From the NCBI GenBank assembly GCA_021772775.1, contig JAJFLH010000027.1, positions 1 through 64,000 of the forward strand: 64,000 nt of DNA, read 5' to 3'. Positions 9,134 through 18,035 of this stretch are shown one piece after another. The notes beneath the pieces were generated by a model. It searched no databases and was not told the DNA's origin. It saw only the letters and a list, made by a program, of their open reading frames with translations. The DNA is from Mariprofundus sp. Its GTDB lineage: Bacteria > Pseudomonadota > Zetaproteobacteria > Mariprofundales > Mariprofundaceae. Each line of letters starts with the position of its first letter. Positions within the stretch are counted from its first letter, which is position 1. The position numbers and the translations under genes were made by a program.

Positions 9134-9777
9134 TGGAGGTTCTTTTCTCATCCATGTTGGCTACATTTATCATCGGCCTCTCATTCGGGGCTGGTGCATG
9201 CATGTTTACCTGTATTCCAACGCTCGGAGTCATGTTGTTGGCTCAGGATATTGATGCCAAAGAGACGTCACTGCAAACGCTGCGCTTTAATATTGGGCGA
9301 ATGAGTGCCTATGCACTACTTGCAGCTGTTTCCGGGTTGCTTGGTGCTTCACTGGTAGGGTTTCTCGATCTGAATTACGCTAATCTCATTTTTGCCGCGA
9401 TGCTGCTCTTCTCTGCCATTCTCTTATGGCGCAAAGGTAAGGTGGTTGGCTGCTCCTCAATGGGCCAGAAAAAGAGATTTAGAGCAGGCCTGCTTGGGAT
9501 GGGGTTTGCTATGGGACTTCGGCCATGTGCACCTCTTGCCGGTGTTATGGCTGCATCGGCTTTAACGGGTTCAGCCTCATATGGTCTGTTACTTGGCCTC
9601 TCTTTTGGGGCCGGTGCAATTGTGATTCCACAGCTTGTATTTGGATATGGGTTAGGAAGCGCTGGCAAAGAGTTGCGTTCACAGCTGCGCGATAAGCAGC
9701 AGCAGTTGGCAAGGATAGGAGCTTCTGTGTTGGCTATCGTGGGTGTCGGGGTCGGCGGCGGTTGGATATCTCTGTAG
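9133..9777 (+). CDS. SafE/DsbD-like integral membrane protein
   Basis: 214 residues, about six membrane helices, with the ACMFTCIPTLG and LRPCAPLAGVM segments seen in the sulfite exporter TauE/SafE and DsbD/CcdA transmembrane families. The ATG at 9133 shares its A with the stop of the ferredoxin gene. Cysteines in the two membrane motifs could carry thiol electrons as in CcdA, or support metal/thiol transport. It is the last gene of the exbB operon. Confidence 0.75.
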   Translation: MEVLFSSMLATFIIGLSFGAGACMFTCIPTLGVMLLAQDIDAKETSLQTLRFNIGRMSAYALLAAVSGLLGASLVGFLDLNYANLIFAAMLLFSAILLWRKGKVVGCSSMGQKKRFRAGLLGMGFAMGLRPCAPLAGVMAASALTGSASYGLLLGLSFGAGAIVIPQLVFGYGLGSAGKELRSQLRDKQQQLARIGASVLAIVGVGVGGGWISL

Positions 9778-9822
9778 TGGAATAAGGTTTTTTTCTGTTA
9801 ACTACTTAGTTCAGATACATTT

Positions 9823-9960
9823 ACCGCAGAGGGCGCAGAAGAAAGATAAATAGCAGACCTTTAAAAGTTTATTGGTGAAGAATTTTTTATTTCCAATGTA
9901 TTCTCATCTTCTCCGGCCAGGTCATCCGTTTCTATGGTTCCACTCTGCGTCCTTTGCGGT
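9823..9960. repeat. Dispersed intergenic inverted repeat, CCGCAGAG family
   Basis: Left arm ACCGCAGAGGGCGCAGA (9823-9839) and right arm TCTGCGTCCTTTGCGGT (9944-9960) pair with two mismatches across about 100 bases. The same CACCGCAGAG...CTCTGCGGTG arms occur at 44448-44598 and 46205-46297. Such repeats are common between genes in many proteobacteria. It closes the TonB operon on its downstream side. Confidence 0.6.
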
Positions 9961-10008
9961 GAAAATACTTTGAACTTGATTGTTATCAGCTCTGAATAGT
10001 TACGTTTT

Positions 10009-10626
10009 CTAACCCCAATAGTTTGAACGGCTTTTTTCTTCATCAGCCATGATCTGCCATTTATACTGATCAATGCCAGCTTGTGCTTTTGATGGATCTG
10101 GCGGAGGTAGTATTACTGCCTCTTGTTGTGCAATTGAAGCGGAAGTAGGCGGCCTCAACGGAGTCGCGATTGCCATAGGGGCTTGTATATCTGGAGGAGT
10201 TGGTGTTTTAGGGGGGCTTTTTGAAGGGGCTAAGGTTGCCATTACGTGTTCACTGATATCTTTGCCCGTGGTGGAATCTACAAACACATTAGCGACGGCA
10301 GAAACCAGGCTGGAAACAAGGTTACCAACGATGCCGCCATAGAGGGTATCGCCAGCAATGCGGGGGGCATAACCCATTTCGTCGCCAGTGATCTTTCGAT
10401 AAATCGTAGAGATGATGGGAATGTGTTGTAGGGGGTTGATGGCATCAACAATATCCCAAAAACTAAATGAGCTATTTTCCCATACGCCGGGTGATTTTGT
10501 GGCCTCATTTTTCAGAGGTTGGGCGGGAACAGGATCAGCCACAGGATTGGCAGCCAGAGACGGCTTGTTGGCGGCCCTGATGGGAGCGAAGGTTCCGACG
10601 TTATGGGGTACGACTTGCATGACCAT
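10009..10626 (-). CDS. Conserved-looking hypothetical protein, proline-rich
   Basis: 205 residues, no signal peptide. A well-structured middle part (about 48-120, with FWDIVDAINPLQHIPIIST and ITGDEMGYAPRIAGD) contains a small Gly/Ser/Val-rich hydrophobic segment. It is flanked by Pro/Ala/Thr-rich low-complexity regions. I do not assign a function. The start is uncertain (Met1 or Met3) because no clear ribosome site precedes either. It follows lgt on the same strand after a 102-base gap. Confidence 0.6.
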   Translation of the reverse strand: MVMQVVPHNVGTFAPIRAANKPSLAANPVADPVPAQPLKNEATKSPGVWENSSFSFWDIVDAINPLQHIPIISTIYRKITGDEMGYAPRIAGDTLYGGIVGNLVSSLVSAVANVFVDSTTGKDISEHVMATLAPSKSPPKTPTPPDIQAPMAIATPLRPPTSASIAQQEAVILPPPDPSKAQAGIDQYKWQIMADEEKSRSNYWG

Positions 10627-10728
10627 TAACTCGCAAAGGCTATGCCATAATATAACTACTTATATTTCAGTACATTATGTGACCGATTCATAAAATGTAC
10701 GGAAACATTTTCCTGTTTGCGGTAGATC

Positions 10729-11514
10729 TTACCTCTTATCTTTAAACAGCAACCATAACCACAACACTCCGGCGGCAATCATGGTGGATGATAATAACAT
10801 GCCCATGGTGACAGGGCCGAATAGAAATCCGAGTTGTGCGTCGGGCTGGCGGAAGTTTTCGCAGATGATGCGGGCAATGGCGTAACCAATTAGAAAGATT
10901 GCAACACGGGCACCGGCTGGCCACTGTTTACCGCGCAATGACCACATAATGATGAACAGGAGCAAGCCTTCCAGTGCCATCTCATAGAGTTGACTGGGGT
11001 GCCTTGGCTCCGGCCCAACATGTGGGAATACCATGGCCCAGGGTACGTCGGTGACGCGCCCCCACAGTTCGCCATTGATGAAATTGCCTATACGGCCAAA
11101 CATCAGGCCAAGTGGGGCGACGGTGAAAAAGCGATCACACAACTCTAAAAATGGCAGTTTATGCTTTTTACAGTAAAACCAGCCGGCAATGACTGGGCCA
11201 ATCATACCACCGTGAAAAGACATGCCGCCCTGCCAGATATAGAGAATCTCAATGGGGTGACCGAGGTAGTAGCTAAAGTTATAAAACAGCACATAGCCAA
11301 TGCGGCCACCGAGCACGACTCCAAGAATAAGGCTGGTAAAGAGTCCTTCATAGGCATCACGCGAAATCTGTGTTTCCCATAAACCAGCTTGTTGCAGTTG
11401 TCTGCGCACCAGATACCAGGAGCCAAAGAAAGCTGCGATATACATCAGTCCGTACCAGTGAATAGCAAGAGGGCCCAATTGAAGAGCGACGGGGTTAATG
11501 CCTGACCAAACCAT
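10729..11514 (-). CDS. lgt: Prolipoprotein diacylglyceryl transferase
   Basis: 261 residues, about seven membrane helices, transfers diacylglycerol from phosphatidylglycerol to the lipobox Cys of prolipoproteins at the inner membrane. Family motifs seen: HWYGLMYI near the N-terminus, the Lgt signature GRIGNFINGELWG, and RHPSQLYEMALEG. The ATG at 11514 overlaps the uppP stop (TAATG), so the longer upstream start is rejected. Cotranscribed with uppP. Confidence 0.95.
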   Translation of the reverse strand: MVWSGINPVALQLGPLAIHWYGLMYIAAFFGSWYLVRRQLQQAGLWETQISRDAYEGLFTSLILGVVLGGRIGYVLFYNFSYYLGHPIEILYIWQGGMSFHGGMIGPVIAGWFYCKKHKLPFLELCDRFFTVAPLGLMFGRIGNFINGELWGRVTDVPWAMVFPHVGPEPRHPSQLYEMALEGLLLFIIMWSLRGKQWPAGARVAIFLIGYAIARIICENFRQPDAQLGFLFGPVTMGMLLSSTMIAAGVLWLWLLFKDKR

Positions 11515-12281
11515 TATGCGATCATCCATAATAAGAAGCAGCCGAATATAATGCGGTACACACCAAAGGCGACAAAGGTAAAGTGTTCGAGAAATTGGAT
11601 GAAGAGGCGCATCACCAGCCAGGCTGTAACAAAGGCTACGAGAAAGCCAACAGCCAAGACTAGAAAATTAGCACCGCTAAAATCCTGATAATGTTTTAAC
11701 AGATCAAAACCACTGGCCGCTAACATAACAGGCAGGGCAAGCAGGAAAGAGAATTCGGCACTGGCTTTGCGATTTAATCCGACCAGAAGAGCACCAACAA
11801 TGGATGCGCCTGCACGGCTGGTGCCGGGGATCAGGGCAAATATTTGTGCAATGCCAATCCATAAAGCTTGTTTGTAACTGATGTCTTCAACGCGTTCGAC
11901 TTCATACTGTTTATTGCGATGAAAATATTCGATCAGCAGGAACACAATGCCTCCAATAATAAACATCGGTGCCACGACTTCGACGGTAAACATCGCTTTG
12001 ATCTGTTTGTGAAATAGGAAGCCAACCACGCCTATGGGAATAAAAGCCAATGTCACCTTGGCCCATAAATCAAAATGACTAAGGCTGAATTTATCCCGGT
12101 AATTGGCTACTACGGCAAGGATGGCAGCCAGTTGGATAATCACTTCAAAGGCTTTATTGGTCTCAGTTTGTGGCAAAGCCATCCATTGGCTGGCGACAAT
12201 CATGTGTCCGGTCGATGAAACAGGCAGGAATTCCGTCGCACCTTCGATCACGCCTAAAATAATTGCCTGTATGAGATCCAT
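11514..12281 (-). CDS. uppP: Undecaprenyl-diphosphate phosphatase
   Basis: 255-residue integral membrane protein that recycles the lipid carrier for cell-wall synthesis and gives bacitracin tolerance (BacA). Signature motifs [14 protein letters not shown] (residues 14-27) and PGTSRAGAS are present. It is the promoter-proximal gene of uppP-lgt and diverges from sppA. Confidence 0.95.
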   Translation of the reverse strand: MDLIQAIILGVIEGATEFLPVSSTGHMIVASQWMALPQTETNKAFEVIIQLAAILAVVANYRDKFSLSHFDLWAKVTLAFIPIGVVGFLFHKQIKAMFTVEVVAPMFIIGGIVFLLIEYFHRNKQYEVERVEDISYKQALWIGIAQIFALIPGTSRAGASIVGALLVGLNRKASAEFSFLLALPVMLAASGFDLLKHYQDFSGANFLVLAVGFLVAFVTAWLVMRLFIQFLEHFTFVAFGVYRIIFGCFLLWMIA

Positions 12282-12420
12282 GTTATTAACCCTTTGTTAG
12301 TCCAGCTTTTGAAGCGCGCTTACTCTACGAGTCGGCTATAACAACACAACGTCGTGCCCGTTGCGAATTGCTGATACGGTTTGCACTGAACTTTTTTGTA
12401 TATTAAACATGAAGGATGCT

Positions 12421-14250
12421 ATGAAACAATTTTTTTCTACACTGTTTAGCTGGTTAGGGCGATTACGGAACTTCATTATCAATGGTCTGTTCTTGGTTTT
12501 TTTGTTGGTGTTTATCAGCGCAATTTTTACCGGACAGCCAGAAGTACCGGCTAATGCGGCGCTGGTTATTGACCCGCGGGGTCAAATTGTTGAAGAGCTT
12601 GAGTTGCCTGCACCTGGTGCTATGCCGTTTGATTTTAGTTTTAGTGCACCCAACCAGACCAATCTGCATGAGCTGATTGAGGTCATTCAGCATGCGGCAG
12701 TTGATGATCGCATTCGTCTACTTGTGTTGAAATTGAACGATATGGAGAAGACCTCTCTGCCCAAACTGCAAGAGTTAGGGCGAGCCATCATGGCATTTAA
12801 GGATTCAGGAAAAATGGTCATCGCAGTTGGGCCAAACTATTCGCAATCACAGTATTATCTGGCGGCGATGGCGGATCAACTGTTTTTGGATCCAATGGGG
12901 TTGGTGGCTTTGCAGGGTTTTGGTATTTATCGCAACTATTTTAAGTCGGCACTCGATAAGCTAAATATTGATGTGACGGTGTTTCGTGCGGGTAAATATA
13001 AAGCGGCGATTGAGCCATTAATTCGTAACGATATGTCAGATGAGGATAGGGCTTCCAACCAGGCAATGTTGTCGGTTTTATGGTCGGCTTATAAGGGTGA
13101 TGTGGCGCAGATGCGTGGCATCAAGGCTCAGCGCCTGCAGGCATTGCTAGATAAACCGGCCTCATTTTTGGCTAGATACGACGGTGATTATGCAGCTCTG
13201 TTCAAGGCTGAAGGTCTGGTTGATGAGCTGGCTGATTATCACACGATTGAGAGTTATATTGCCGGTGCAATGGGTGAGGCTGGAGATTATGCCAGCATCG
13301 ATTTCCATCACTACATGGCTGCCACTGCATCCGAGTTTCCTGACGCTAAAAACCAACAAGTCGGTGTGATCTCTGTAAGTGGCATGATTGTGGATGGTAA
13401 GCAGCCGCCAGGTATGGTGGGTAGCGAATCGATGATCGAAATGCTGCATCGAGCAAGGGTTGATTCACACATCAAAGCTGTCGTTCTCAGAATTGATAGC
13501 CCCGGTGGCAGTGCTCAAGCTTCTGAAGCAATCCGCAATGCGATTGTACATCTGAAAGCATCGGGTAAACCGGTGGTTGTATCAATGGGCAGCATGGCGG
13601 CTTCCGGTGGTTACTGGATAGCAGCGCCTGCCGATGAAATATGGGCTTCTCCTACTACAATTACCGGTTCGATTGGTGCTTTCGGGGTGATGGCTAATTT
13701 TGAGCATGGTTTAGAGAAGTTGGGAATACATAATGATGGTTTGGGCACAACGTCTATTGCAGACGGTATTCGACCGGATCGCGCCATGTCTCCGCAATTG
13801 GTCGAAGTGATGGAATTGGCGATGGCACATACATATCAGCGTTTTTTAAATATTGTTGCTGATGGTCGAGGCCTCTCTGTCGAGGCGGTTGATAAGTTGG
13901 CTGAAGGCCGAGTTTGGACAGGTGTTGATGCGCATCGTTTGGGTTTGGTCGATTCGCTGGGGGGATTTAAGGAGGCTATCGAAGCGGCTGCTAAATTGGC
14001 CAAGATCGATGCCGACTACAGCTCTGTATGGATTAAACCACCGTTGGGTTTGCGTGATATGATCATGTTAAAGCTATTGGGCAATGCAGATGTCCTGACA
14101 GCGGGACTTTTTTCCCCAAGTGCATCGCTCTTGGGTTTACCGATGTTGAAAGTATTAAAGTCGGATGTTGATCGCTATGCCCACATCCTCTCCCTCTCGG
14201 CAGATCAGCCGAAAATATTTTCCTTCAGCGATGTGCGGGTGAGCCCATAG
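12421..14250 (+). CDS. sppA: Signal peptide peptidase SppA, 67-kDa type
   Basis: 609 residues, close to the usual long SppA. One N-terminal membrane anchor (about 16-36) is followed by two S49 domains. Catalytic Lys is probably Lys194 (GKYKAAIEP) in the first repeat and Ser395 (MAASGGYW) in the second. It degrades cleaved signal peptides in the inner membrane. The ATG at 12421 has AAGGA five bases upstream; an ATG at 12409 is less likely. Confidence 0.92.
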   Translation: MKQFFSTLFSWLGRLRNFIINGLFLVFLLVFISAIFTGQPEVPANAALVIDPRGQIVEELELPAPGAMPFDFSFSAPNQTNLHELIEVIQHAAVDDRIRLLVLKLNDMEKTSLPKLQELGRAIMAFKDSGKMVIAVGPNYSQSQYYLAAMADQLFLDPMGLVALQGFGIYRNYFKSALDKLNIDVTVFRAGKYKAAIEPLIRNDMSDEDRASNQAMLSVLWSAYKGDVAQMRGIKAQRLQALLDKPASFLARYDGDYAALFKAEGLVDELADYHTIESYIAGAMGEAGDYASIDFHHYMAATASEFPDAKNQQVGVISVSGMIVDGKQPPGMVGSESMIEMLHRARVDSHIKAVVLRIDSPGGSAQASEAIRNAIVHLKASGKPVVVSMGSMAASGGYWIAAPADEIWASPTTITGSIGAFGVMANFEHGLEKLGIHNDGLGTTSIADGIRPDRAMSPQLVEVMELAMAHTYQRFLNIVADGRGLSVEAVDKLAEGRVWTGVDAHRLGLVDSLGGFKEAIEAAAKLAKIDADYSSVWIKPPLGLRDMIMLKLLGNADVLTAGLFSPSASLLGLPMLKVLKSDVDRYAHILSLSADQPKIFSFSDVRVSP

Positions 14251-14296
14251 CCTGTCACTGCTTTGATGCTTTAGCAGTGGAACTCGCTAAACAAAA

Positions 14297-14323
14297 ATAC
14301 CCAGTAGCAAGGCTACTGGGTAT
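14297..14323 (+). terminator. 12-bp perfect hairpin after sppA
   Basis: ATACCCAGTAGC and GCTACTGGGTAT pair perfectly around an AAG loop. No T-run follows on the plus strand, while A residues precede it, so it could end transcription of either strand inefficiently or act as a 3'-end stabiliser. Confidence 0.5.
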
Positions 14324-14414
14324 GATGTGTGGATAGGCTTAAAATAGTTAAACTCAGTCAATAAGCCAGAAACCTAAATGCTAATGACCAAACGATTAAG
14401 TTTGGTCTATAAAC

Positions 14415-14522
14415 TTAAAATTGTTTTTCTTCATTTGGTTTTTTCTCAAGCAGATGCGCTTTGAAAAAAATACCAACCAATAAGGCTATGCCTACAACGC
14501 CTACAATTGCCATATCTTCCAT
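14415..14522 (-). CDS. Small single-span membrane protein, 35 residues
   Basis: An ATG at 14522 follows a strong TTGGAGGT ribosome site at ideal spacing. The product starts MEDMAIVGVVGIALLVGI and continues with FF and a charged tail (EKKPNEEKQF): one membrane helix at about residues 5-20. A CCTACTA/TAGTAGG inverted repeat lies 25-45 bases upstream. It stands alone between sppA and the copper island, so it probably has its own promoter. I do not recognise a family; the layout resembles small subunits or regulators of membrane complexes. Confidence 0.6.
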   Translation of the reverse strand: MEDMAIVGVVGIALLVGIFFKAHLLEKKPNEEKQF

Positions 14523-14546
14523 GGTGTGTACCTCCAATAGTTAATC

Positions 14547-14567
14547 ACCTACTACTATATATAGTAG
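14547..14567. promoter_or_regulatory. Inverted repeat upstream of the small membrane-protein gene
   Basis: CCTACTA and TAGTAGG flank a 7-base CTATATA centre. Located 25-45 bases before the 14522 start, where it could be an operator overlapping an AT-rich promoter. Confidence 0.4.
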
Positions 14568-14754
14568 GAAGATCTCCCCAGATCGGCTTATAAGGTATGT
14601 TTAGGCTGTTTTATGTCAATATCTTTTGTGTGGTCTTATTGATCTATTTGTAAGGCACCTTTGAAAATAACTTTTAATATTAAGGTGATATAAAACTAAT
14701 ATAAAGTAGTACATTTCATAGCCTTTTAATCTTATCACGCCTAAAGTTCTGAAC

Positions 14755-15195
14755 ATGTTGAAACTTGCCCAGCATATGCGCAGCTCTTGCCGACTGATGG
14801 TCGGCCTGTTTACGTTGCAATTTTTTGCAGCTGGCTTCTGTCTGATTGCACCTGCGGCGCATGCGTCGGATATGCCTATGGCATCTTCAATGGGTTCTCA
14901 GGCCTCCTCTTCTCACGCTTCATTAAATTTCGATAGTGCTTGTGATCAAGCCGCGATGGGCGAATTCAAACATGTAGATCATGAGATGGCGGCATGTGCC
15001 CATTGTGATCTGCCCAATGAGTTGGTTTCCAATGCTGTGTCGAATTTTAATATTGATTTTCCAGTTGTCGTGTTGCTTACGGCAACGATTGATTTGGCTC
15101 TGCCACTAACTACTGATTTAAGCGTATCTCCGGCCACTGGGCCACCAGAAAGCTCTCCCCGCCGTTTTCATACCAACCAACGTATTTTAATCTGA
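14755..15195 (+). CDS. Secreted Met/His/Cys-containing protein of the copper island
   Basis: 146 residues. N-terminal signal peptide (about 1-37, ending AAHA), then Met- and Ser-rich sequence and a His/Cys cluster (HVDHEMAACAHCD) with a CxxC pair, possible copper ligands. A hydrophobic stretch (about 101-120) near the C-terminus may contact the membrane. Short proteins of this kind (DUF2946-like) often precede heavy-metal efflux operons. The family assignment is tentative; the location directly before the CusCBA-type genes supports a copper role. Confidence 0.6.
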   Translation: MLKLAQHMRSSCRLMVGLFTLQFFAAGFCLIAPAAHASDMPMASSMGSQASSSHASLNFDSACDQAAMGEFKHVDHEMAACAHCDLPNELVSNAVSNFNIDFPVVVLLTATIDLALPLTTDLSVSPATGPPESSPRRFHTNQRILI

Positions 15196-15276
15196 TTTAA
15201 ACCTGCTGTTACGTCACATCGAGAGATGTGATTTCTATTGTGCACTTTGCAATCGTAATCGTTACAGGAGGCTTCG

Positions 15277-16593
15277 TTGTCTTATATCATTAAATCCAGT
15301 TATCTCATTTTTATTTTCATGTCGTTGGCATGGCATGCCGTATTGGCTGACGAAGTTGTTTTAAATGCAGATCAGGCAGTGGCATTAGCACTCTCCCATA
15401 ATCAGGCTCTCGCCGTTCAGGATGCACATGCCAGATCAGTGCGGGCAGTGGCACCACAAGTAGGCAGTTTGCCCGGTCCTGTTCTGTCGATGCGGGCGCT
15501 GAATCTGCCAGTGGATAGTTTTTCAAGCTCACAAGAAAACATGACTCAGCTGCAATTGGGCATCAGTCAGGCTATCCCATTTCCGGGGAAACTTTCTTTA
15601 CGCGCATCAGCAGCGGATCTGCTGGCGGATGCGGCGATGTTGGATAGTGATGAATTCCGACTTCAGCTCAGTAGTCGTGTACAGGGTGTCTGGTGGAATC
15701 TATTTTATCTTGAGCGTGCGACTGAGACGGTGGAGCGAAATAAACAGCTGTTGCGTCAATTCATCCGCATTGCCGAAACCAAATACAAGGTGGGCAAGGG
15801 TTTGCAACAGGATGTGTTGCTGGCGCAACTAGAGCTCTCCAAATTACTCAATGTTGGTATCAATTTAAAAGCGGCACGTAAAAAAGAGGCGACCAGTTTG
15901 AATACGCTGCTTAATCGTTTGGCTTATGCGAAGATTATATTGCCGCAAAAGGTGAATGAATCACTGCCGGATCTGGCCGGGGAAGTGTTGCTGGGCAAAC
16001 AAGCATTGGTATCTCGTCCGCTACTCTCCCAACGAGGTAAATATATTGAGTCGGCTCAAACGCAAGTGCAGTTGGCAGAAAAAGATTATTACCCTGATTT
16101 TAATCTTGGGGCGGCATATGGGCTGCGTAGCGGAATTAATCCAGCCAACAGTCGCAGCAGAGCGGATTTGGTCAGTGTGCAACTGAGTATGACTATGCCC
16201 TTCTTTACCGGAAGCAGGCAGAGCCATCAGCTGGATCAGCGCAGAGCGGAATTGGCACGCTCTCAGTTTTCATATCAGGATGCTAAAGAAGCTGTTTTAG
16301 CTGAAGTGTCGCAAGCACTGGCAGATTATGAAAAGGCCAGAGAGCAAGGGCTGTTGTTTAAAACAGGGATTATTCCGCAAGCGCATCAAACAGTGGCTTC
16401 GATGCTGGCTGCTTATCAGGTTAATAAAGTTGATTTCCTGAATCTCGTGCGCGCCCAGGTGACGCTCTATAATTATGAAACCCAATACTGGAAGTCATTG
16501 GCTGAGGCGAATCAGAGCCTTGCCCGCCTTGATGCTGCGATTGGGATGGCTGTTACAAGCATAAGCGCTCAAAGGGAGCTCTCTCATGAATAA
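15277..16593 (+). CDS. TolC-family outer-membrane channel of Cus-type efflux
   Basis: 438 residues: signal peptide, two outer-membrane efflux protein repeats, long coiled-coil helices. The start is TTG at 15277 with AGGAGG five bases upstream. It overlaps the start of the CusB-like gene by 8 bases. It serves as the outer-membrane exit duct of the tripartite heavy-metal pump encoded with the next two genes. Confidence 0.85.
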   Translation: MSYIIKSSYLIFIFMSLAWHAVLADEVVLNADQAVALALSHNQALAVQDAHARSVRAVAPQVGSLPGPVLSMRALNLPVDSFSSSQENMTQLQLGISQAIPFPGKLSLRASAADLLADAAMLDSDEFRLQLSSRVQGVWWNLFYLERATETVERNKQLLRQFIRIAETKYKVGKGLQQDVLLAQLELSKLLNVGINLKAARKKEATSLNTLLNRLAYAKIILPQKVNESLPDLAGEVLLGKQALVSRPLLSQRGKYIESAQTQVQLAEKDYYPDFNLGAAYGLRSGINPANSRSRADLVSVQLSMTMPFFTGSRQSHQLDQRRAELARSQFSYQDAKEAVLAEVSQALADYEKAREQGLLFKTGIIPQAHQTVASMLAAYQVNKVDFLNLVRAQVTLYNYETQYWKSLAEANQSLARLDAAIGMAVTSISAQRELSHE

Positions 16594-18004
16594 GCAAATT
16601 TGGTTCACTGCAATTGTTATGTTGCTCATTGGTGGTACAGGGGGTTACTGGTTGGCTGAGCAGCAAACGTCAGTGATGCCAATGCCGACAAAGGCGGAGC
16701 AGAAGGCAGAAACGAGGGCTAAAATATTGTTTTATCGTAATCCTATGAATCCGGCGATCACCTCACCTGTCGCTACTAAGGATGAGATGGGTATGGATTA
16801 TATTCCAGTTTATGTTGATGTCGCTGATGTTTCATCGGACTTAAGCGGAACAGTTACGATCAATGCGACCGTAGTTCAAAATATTGGTGTGCGTACTATC
16901 GCAGCTACCTTAACCACCTTGTCGCGCACTGTGCGCACAGTGGGGCGAGTCACTTTTGATGAAAAGCGTGTGACCCGTCTGCATCCCAAATACGATGGCT
17001 GGGTGGAGAAAATGTTCATCGATAGAACGGGTGAGAAGGTGAGCAAGAACACCATGTTAATGTCGATTTATGCGCCGCAACTTGTGGCGACACAGGAGGA
17101 GTATCTGCTGGCCCTAAACAATGCGCAGATATTGAAGGATAGCACTTTCCCTGATGTGCGTGATGGCGCCAAGAGTCTACTTCGTTCCGCCCATGAGCGT
17201 TTGCAGCTACTTGATATGCCCCCGCATCAAATTCAAAAGTTGAAAGAGAGGCGCAAGGTGATGAAAGCGGTGCATATTCACTCTCCTTTCGATGGTATTG
17301 TGATGAATATTGGAGCGCGTGAGGGGCAGCGCATTACGCCGGATACAGAGCTTTATATGGTGGCTGATCTTTCGCGTGTTTGGGTGATTGTGGATCTGTA
17401 TGAAGATGATCTGCCGTGGGTGCGTGAAGGTGATGCGGCAGAGATGCAGGTGGCGGGTATTCCGGGGCGAAAGTTTAGCGGCGTGGTCAGTTATATATAT
17501 CCCTATCTGGAGGCCAAAACGCGTACGGTTAAAATGCGTTTGGAGTTTGATAATCCTGAGCTGGCGCTTAAACCTGATATGTTTGCCAATGTGACGGTGA
17601 AAGCTGGAAAACAGATTGATGCAGTGATTGTGCCATCGGAAGCGATTGTGCGTACCGGTGAACATGAGCAGGTCTATGTGCAACGCAGTCCCGGTAAATT
17701 TGAGCCGCGTAGAGTGGTGGTTGGTATTGATTCCGATGGCCAAGCACAAATTCTCGAAGGCCTTGAGGCCGGCGATATTGTTGTCAGATCCAGCCAGTTC
17801 CTGATTGATTCAGAGTCAAAACTCAAAGAAGCCACTGCCAAAATGCTGGAAGCAACACAGGCAACACATGCTCCTGCCGAAATGGACATGAAGGACATGA
17901 ATATGTCGGATATGAAACTCTCGAATGATATAGATATGGGGGACCATTCAGCAGGAGAGCCGAAGGGGATGAGCAAAGGTCATATGAACATGGAGGGAAT
18001 GTGA
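16586..18004 (+). CDS. cusB: CusB-type periplasmic adaptor with metal-binding ends
   Basis: 472 residues. After an N-terminal anchor, residues about 46-77 form the heavy-metal-binding domain seen in CusB relatives (YRNPMNP...DEMGMDYIPVY), followed by lipoyl, hairpin and beta-barrel adaptor domains. The C-terminal 45 residues are extremely rich in Met, His and Asp (for example MDMKDMNMSDMK), a CusF-like or methionine copper-binding tail. It bridges the inner-membrane pump and TolC-type channel and hands Cu(I)/Ag(I) to CusA. Confidence 0.88.
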   Translation: MNKQIWFTAIVMLLIGGTGGYWLAEQQTSVMPMPTKAEQKAETRAKILFYRNPMNPAITSPVATKDEMGMDYIPVYVDVADVSSDLSGTVTINATVVQNIGVRTIAATLTTLSRTVRTVGRVTFDEKRVTRLHPKYDGWVEKMFIDRTGEKVSKNTMLMSIYAPQLVATQEEYLLALNNAQILKDSTFPDVRDGAKSLLRSAHERLQLLDMPPHQIQKLKERRKVMKAVHIHSPFDGIVMNIGAREGQRITPDTELYMVADLSRVWVIVDLYEDDLPWVREGDAAEMQVAGIPGRKFSGVVSYIYPYLEAKTRTVKMRLEFDNPELALKPDMFANVTVKAGKQIDAVIVPSEAIVRTGEHEQVYVQRSPGKFEPRRVVVGIDSDGQAQILEGLEAGDIVVRSSQFLIDSESKLKEATAKMLEATQATHAPAEMDMKDMNMSDMKLSNDIDMGDHSAGEPKGMSKGHMNMEGM

Positions 18005-18035
18005 TGGCGTACCCTTGTAGCTCGCAGGTCTTCAA

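Noticed and set aside
10073-10342. 89-codon plus-strand frame rich in Gly and Ile
   Set aside because: Antisense shadow of the proline-rich minus-strand gene at 10009-10626.
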